From positions 186,001 through 250,000 of the forward strand of contig JAJIRX010000681.1 of the NCBI GenBank assembly GCA_023853785.1: a stretch of DNA of 64,000 bases. Direction: 5' to 3'. The first letter of the stretch is position 1. Each line of letters starts with the position of its first letter. Source of the DNA: Psilocybe azurescens (Eukaryota > Basidiomycota > Agaricomycetes > Agaricales > Agrocybaceae). The translations under genes and the position numbers were made by a program. The notes under the pieces were generated by a model that searched no databases, was not told the origin of the DNA, and saw only the letters and a list, made by a program, of their open reading frames with translations. This document shows positions 59,248 to 64,000 of this stretch, piece by piece.

Positions 59248-61740
59248 TCAAGTATTATTGCCACTAGCGCCAAGAGACTCTCCTCGTCTTCTCATGTAGT
59301 AAACGGCTTTGCGTATGTCGTCGTACATGAAAATAGGAACAAGGACAACCATGACTGGAAGCGCAACTATCCAAAAGCTTGTGCGTACTCTTAATCAGGA
59401 CGTCCCAATACAGTAGGCAATAAAGGACCTTACAATGTGTCCGAATGATCCTCAACACTCCAAAAATGTGAGAAGTTCATGCCCTAGAACGATGAGTTCA
59501 ATATCTAATGCCGAATCTTAAATGGAACTCACAAAGTATCCTGTCAGAAGAGTGAGAGGAAGGAATATTATCGTAGCAAGCGTAAGCCGATTCCTACAAT
59601 GCTGTGGTTGAATAGACGCTTGCCGCTATGACTGGCAATCACTCACATCACAATATTCATTTCGTATGAAGCTACCTGTGCGATATGTTAATAAGATTAT
59701 CTTCTATAATCGTTCATTTACTTACATTGAATGCATAGTTGATTAAATTTTCTGAAATTCCCGCAAACATATCCAAACTCGTAAGGGCAAAATCCATGTG
59801 ATCGCTCACATCCGCCTGTCCATGCATCAGCAAAACAACTTCGAAGTTGGTCTAACATGCTCACTAGATAAACTTTTGCCTTATAACTAAAATACCCTTG
59901 CACATTCAAAGCTCCCTGTTTAGCTCGATTGATCCTTTCCTGACCAATTGAATAGCGATGATCTGTTGGATGTTCCACTCTACTTGCAACACTGGTGTTG
60001 CTTTCTCCTTCGTTCAAATGAGAATCGTCGTGTCGAGCGAAATGCTCTGCTTCAAATAGTTGCTTTAGCCTACGCTTTCTCTTTTGGGCCTGCGATCTCG
60101 CCGTTGATCGCTTTGTTTTGTCGCCGTTCTGCTTTCCCCCTATTTTGTCTTTAGTAGAATCGGTGTCCGAAGAGCTGCCTATTTCCAGGGCAATATTATC
60201 TGCTAACGCACGAGATCTTTCTAGATCATAGCGCCGCAGGCCGTATACCATGGTTCTGATCGGCTCCAAAGTTCTTTTTATGCAATATGAGATCGCCAGA
60301 TAGAATATGAACTGTGGAATAGTCGTCAGCTTTGTGGAAGTAGTAGAATGCAAGTCACTTACGGCTCCGAACGCTACGCATCACAGGATTTAGTAGGATA
60401 TCATGCTCCAGTTTGTCGATCTTGACTTGGTACTCGTCCACAATCTCTAGAACACGATCGACGACTAGAAATTGTCCGTCAATTGAACTGAACTTGACCT
60501 ATGAATAGAATTGCCTACCGAGATCGAGCAAGCTCTCCACCAACAGAGAGGCATCTTCCGAGGTACGCAGCACTGAGTCAGCACGATGTATTCGTTCCGC
60601 AATTGGTGAAGTGTATTGCAGGTTTACCGTCGGATGTATTGAAATCACAGTTCCTAGTATAGCAGAACCTCAGCAGGGAATTAAAACAAATTATCAGGAA
60701 GTCGGCATGCCGTCGTGCAGTAGAAATATAAACATAGGATCATGATTAACGAAAACACGGTCGCCTGTGGTTAAGGCTTTAATTTGCCTTTTCTTTTCCT
60801 CTCTGGACTAATTAAGTGATGGAATCAGTGACAGGGTATTACAAAAAAAAACACACTTACCGGTCCTCCAAAGCCACTTAGACCAGTAAGTCGTTTTCTT
60901 AGCGAAAATGGCAAAAGGTTATGAACAGCGGCTTTGCCTTTTCCCGTAACAGTTTCAGTTTGGGGACCAACTCGAGGAGATAATGAGACCCCTGCATCCT
61001 CACTGGCTTTGTCTGGAAGAATATGCAACGTGCTTAAGTCAAGAGATGTATCCATCCCGCCTGCCTCAACATCAAGCTTTCTTTGGTCGGGATCATCGAA
61101 AACCTCACAGGACACGTCCTGAGTTTGAGCTTGGCCATCTTTGTTGAAATGTGGTAATCCATCAAGCATATCAGAGGCGACTTTGGCGTCTCGACGTGGT
61201 ATGCTCAGTGTATGACAGAGGACCCGAAGAAATACATGTCCTGGATAGTAATCCGCTTTTGAATGTGTATGTCCGCGTTCATGCAAAATATCTTCCAAGG
61301 CAAGCGAATGGAGGTCTTTCCATAAATTTCAGAGAAAAGATAGAAGCATTGCACGTTCCATGACGCACTGTACCTAAGCGCGACAGCACTCAATACGCTC
61401 CAGTCTATTCCGCCAATATTGATCCACCGAACCATACGCGGTGGCATGTCGCCATCGTCCCGAGCCCCGTGGATATCGCCTTTGTTCAAAAAGTTAATCA
61501 GGCCGGCATTGGTGAACCTTTGAAATGTCACATCCTCAGAATCGTATTCGACCACATCAATAACGCAGTCTTGTTTGAAATGACTATATTCGGCAATAGA
61601 TTCCCCGCTTCGAGGGTTGACTCCAGGTTCTGCTCCAGCGTGCTGATCATGGTCATAGTGACGCGCTCTCCCGCTGTGCTCTACTCGTACTGGATCAACA
61701 GTATGTTACCGAGCGATAAAGACCTTCCTACCCTGAGGTA
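59248..61740 (-). CDS. CorA-like magnesium transporter
   Basis: Multi-exon. The last two exons are 59483-59434 and 59377-59248. Earlier readable exons are about 61740-61370, 61340-60870, 60800-60700, then 60665-59730. CorA proteins form pentameric Mg2+ channels. The signature GMN is present in GYFGMNFSHFW, made across the intron 59484-59532. It lies between the two C-terminal helices (MNRLTLATIIFLPLTLLTGYF and FWIVALPVMVVLVPIFMY). The cytosolic part shows VRWINIGGIDWSVLSAVALR, SLALEDILHERGH and long helices such as LEPIRTMVYGLRRYDLERSR. A charged Lys/Arg-rich insertion lies at 60080-60170 on the plus strand. The basic end is YYMRRRGESLG. The first exon is not resolved, since the frame at 61740 runs to a stop without a good Met. 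Plasma membrane or vacuole cannot be told from sequence. Confidence 0.85.
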
Positions 61741-62099
61741 ATTGGGCCAAATGGACTGTCCTGGAGGTTGACAGAAAAGTCGAAGAACTGTATTTTAGAG
61801 GTGATTAGTCGGGAGGATACCGGATGAGTACTGTTTGAGCTAGACAACCTATGTGTACGACTGGATCCCCCGAAATGTTGGCGGCATTTGAGATGAGATG
61901 GTTGGGGTTAGTAAAGAAGATGTTTACATTCATGTGCGTCATTTCACGCGCCTGAGTTTGCCCTGGACGGCACCATCGGCCCAATACCGTCACGCGTAGT
62001 TGACTACTTAACCGGCTATAGTAGGCACGTGCAGTGATGTAGTTAGTAATTGCCAGGCTTTCATCTCACTCACTCACATCCCTCAAGTCATCTAATACC
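61741..62099. promoter_or_regulatory. Divergent region, CorA / thioredoxin
   Basis: Contains both promoters and probably the unresolved first exon of the CorA gene. Nothing else recognised. Confidence 0.35.
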
Positions 62100-62840
62100 A
62101 TGTCAATCGTGCATCTTACCTCTCTACCTCAGCTAGAAACAATTCTATCCAAATCCAAGGACAAACTATCGGTAAGCTGTTAGCCCCACCTAAGTTAGAC
62201 AACAGTCCTCACCATCGACTTCCTTCAGGTAATTGACTTCCACGCATCCTGGTACGAACCGGTTGCCTTCTCTCTTCAGATTCTAGTACATATGGTCACC
62301 GAACACATCTAGGTGCGGACCATGCCATGCTATCGCGCCCCACTTTTGAAGCACTATCCAAGCAATACGCATCTGTCAACTTCCTGAAGTGTGATGTCGA
62401 CGCTGTCTCTGATGTTGCACAGAAATATAAGGTTACTGCGATGTAGGCATATCATCTTCACACCGCATTCCTGCCCCACTCAACTCCGTAAACAGGCCTA
62501 CCTTTGTATTTTTGAAAGGAAACAGTCAAGTCGATACCCTCAAGGGAGCAGACAAAGCGTACGCCGAATCATCATTAGACCCTGAACGCGACTCACTCTT
62601 GACTTTCTCAGTGGACTAACCGACAAAGTCAAAAACATGCAACTAACGCAGGGAAGTTCGGGTGGTACATTCACCGGGAAGGGGCACACTTTGGGAGGAG
62701 ATCCTGCTGCGCCAGATGTTGTGGGAGAGGTCAAACAAAAGCTGGACATGGCATCAGCAGGTCTCAATCAACTCGACCCACAGCTTAAAGTTTTACTAGT
62801 CCTTCTGGGTTTGTATTTCTTATTTTGGTACTATGGTTGA
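62100..62840 (+). CDS. Thioredoxin with C-terminal membrane tail
   Basis: Five exons: 62100-62171, 62229-62251, 62313-62442, 62496-62558 and 62612-62840; 171 aa. The thioredoxin fold is complete: [20 protein letters not shown] (made across an intron within the active site), NFLKCDVDAVSDVAQKY, and the cis-Pro in AMPTFVFLKGN. The active-site WCGPC is intact, so it should reduce disulfides using thioredoxin reductase. Beyond the domain (about residue 107) is a Gly-rich linker, then LKVLLVLLGLYFLFWYYG at the extreme C-terminus. This hydrophobic segment suggests tail anchoring with the catalytic domain in the cytosol. One extra base lies in 62342-62350 (CCCC/TTTT); removing it restores PTFEAL. The N-terminus shows no signal peptide. 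Confidence 0.88.
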
Positions 62841-63124
62841 TAAAAAAAACAGGCCGCGTAATGTTTTTCCTGGCGTCGTAGCACACAGTGAACGCTATTG
62901 ACCGCCAAAGGATAATTTAATTCTTTTATTATATACTATTCGTTCGTATTCCGTGAGAGATCAACCGACAATGGTACATCCGCAATGCAGCGAAGGATGT
63001 TGGTACAGATAGCATGAAAAAGAGAAAGCAGTGAAAAGATGTATGTACCTAGTTGCCCCCTGGAAAGGCCGCGAAATAATGCAAGATCGACAATGGAAGG
63101 GGGAACTGGGACGTCACGATTTGA

Positions 63125-64000
63125 CTAAGAAGGTCCCCATCCCATAATCGACCATGCTTGTCTAGCCGCCTCTTCTTTAGCTATCTTCTGGCTTTTGCCG
63201 ATACCCCGGCCGTATTCTTGCCCGTTGACTGCAAAGAAATGTCAGATTGGCGGAAGCGTGGAATTCTAATGGGACGTACTGCAGCATTTAACTGTCCAAG
63301 TTGGCTGGTGAGATGGGCCAACTTGTTCCGCTGGATAGGTTACTTGTAATCCCTTTTGAGCAGCAGTCTGGTTCACTAGAGCCAATGTTACCAAGCTCAT
63401 AGAAGACGACATAGGGACCGGTGGACTTCCTGGGAGAGGGGGTGGCGGGAATGTGGGTGGAGGTGCATACGCAGAACCGAATTGAGGTGGGGGAGTACCA
63501 TAATTACCCATACTGGACTGGCTTTGGAGGAGGTGAGGAAAAAATTCCCATCGAACTGTAGGCACCTTGGTAACCAGTCTGACTTGGGGGTCTGACTGTA
63601 ATCAGGTGTTGAATCAGGAAGCTTGATATCTACGGTAGGATCGATCAACCGAGATATCCAAGTCTGTATTGTTGCAAGGCCGTTTCGAATGTAAAGGGCG
63701 CCTATGTATGTGTAAAAGTATCTGCGCATTTCCTGGCAATTCAAGCGTTAACTTGAGCGAAGGGGGATGAGCGTGAAAACGTTTCAAAGTGTACCTGTGG
63801 ATTTTGCAAAATTTGAATGTTGTCAGGAGAGATGCGCAGTTTGTCCTTAAGACCATAGGCCTTGAGCCATGCATCCAAGTTATAATCTGTTATTATTTCA
63901 GCTTTGCTCGTCTGTTGCAACCGATGTCAGATCTTCAATGTGAAAAGGCCAGTTGACAATCACCTCCATATCACGCGCGCTTTTCAGCGGTTTAACAGAG
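63125..64000 (-). CDS. RNase III-like protein with dsRNA-binding domain, 5' truncated
   Basis: The C-terminal part of a leftward gene cut by the right edge. Readable pieces: TDYNLDAWLKAYGLKDKLRI, then EMRRYFYTYIGALYIRNGLA, which matches the distal part of an RNase III fold (YIGALY). A Pro-rich linker follows (PPPTFPPPPLPGSPP). The C-terminal dsRNA-binding domain includes VGPSHQPTWTVKCCINGQEY, GRGIGKSQKIAKEEAARQAW, and ends MGWGPS at 63125. A short intron splits CC and INGQEY. RNase III proteins cleave structured RNA such as pre-rRNA (Rnt1 type) or silencing precursors; which is unclear because the catalytic signature is outside. Frame breaks near GGGGG 63586-63590 (base missing) and about 63505-63510 (extra base) lie in the linker. 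Confidence 0.72.

Noticed and set aside
1..64000. Genome-wide programmed +1 frameshifting as the cause of the frame breaks
   Set aside because: Breaks go in both directions, share no slippery motif or stop codon, and several genes have none. Sequencing indels are simpler.

Overview
The window is nuclear DNA of a filamentous basidiomycete, most likely an Agaricomycete (mushroom-forming fungus). The evidence is the very short GT-AG introns (mostly 50-60 nt) that split most genes, many microexons, an enlarged divergent G-alpha protein, F-box genes, and proteins of the kind found in mushroom genomes. There are no bacterial operons, prophage or CRISPR. I found 24 protein-coding genes and no convincing RNA gene or intact transposon.

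Layout from left to right: a 5'-truncated Cys/His-rich protein; an RS-rich probable splicing protein; an F-box/LRR protein; a 2.6 kb gene-poor stretch; COG8 (Golgi tethering); a polytopic membrane protein; a short protein resembling the N-terminus of FMP27/BLTP2 lipid-transfer proteins; a mucin-like single-pass membrane protein with a 52-residue tandem repeat; a divergent G-alpha; RidA; proteasome alpha5; inositol monophosphatase; then an apparent sugar-utilisation cluster (MFS sugar transporter, DUF5695 secreted protein, GH51 arabinofuranosidase). It continues with DASH subunit ASK1, a protein with a retropepsin-like region, a GH17 glucanase, an unrecognised multi-exon protein, a WHI2-like BTB protein, a class IV-type chitin synthase, a Sec14/CRAL-TRIO protein, a large low-complexity protein, a CorA Mg2+ transporter, a membrane-tailed thioredoxin, and an RNase III-like protein cut by the right edge.

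Two themes link genes. The transporter, DUF5695 protein and GH51 enzyme lie side by side at 24.4-34.4 kb and could take up and process arabinose-containing polysaccharide. GH17 and chitin synthase (39.4-51.3 kb) act on the cell wall, with a WHI2-like stress regulator beside the synthase.

A technical warning matters for every reader. About 25 single-base frame breaks occur inside otherwise intact reading frames, including the essential proteasome alpha5 and COG8 genes. Nearly all are in or beside short homopolymers, about half looking like an extra base and half like a missing base. I read them as uncorrected sequencing or assembly indels, not decay. Gene models below give the exon structure I could deduce and the position of each break.
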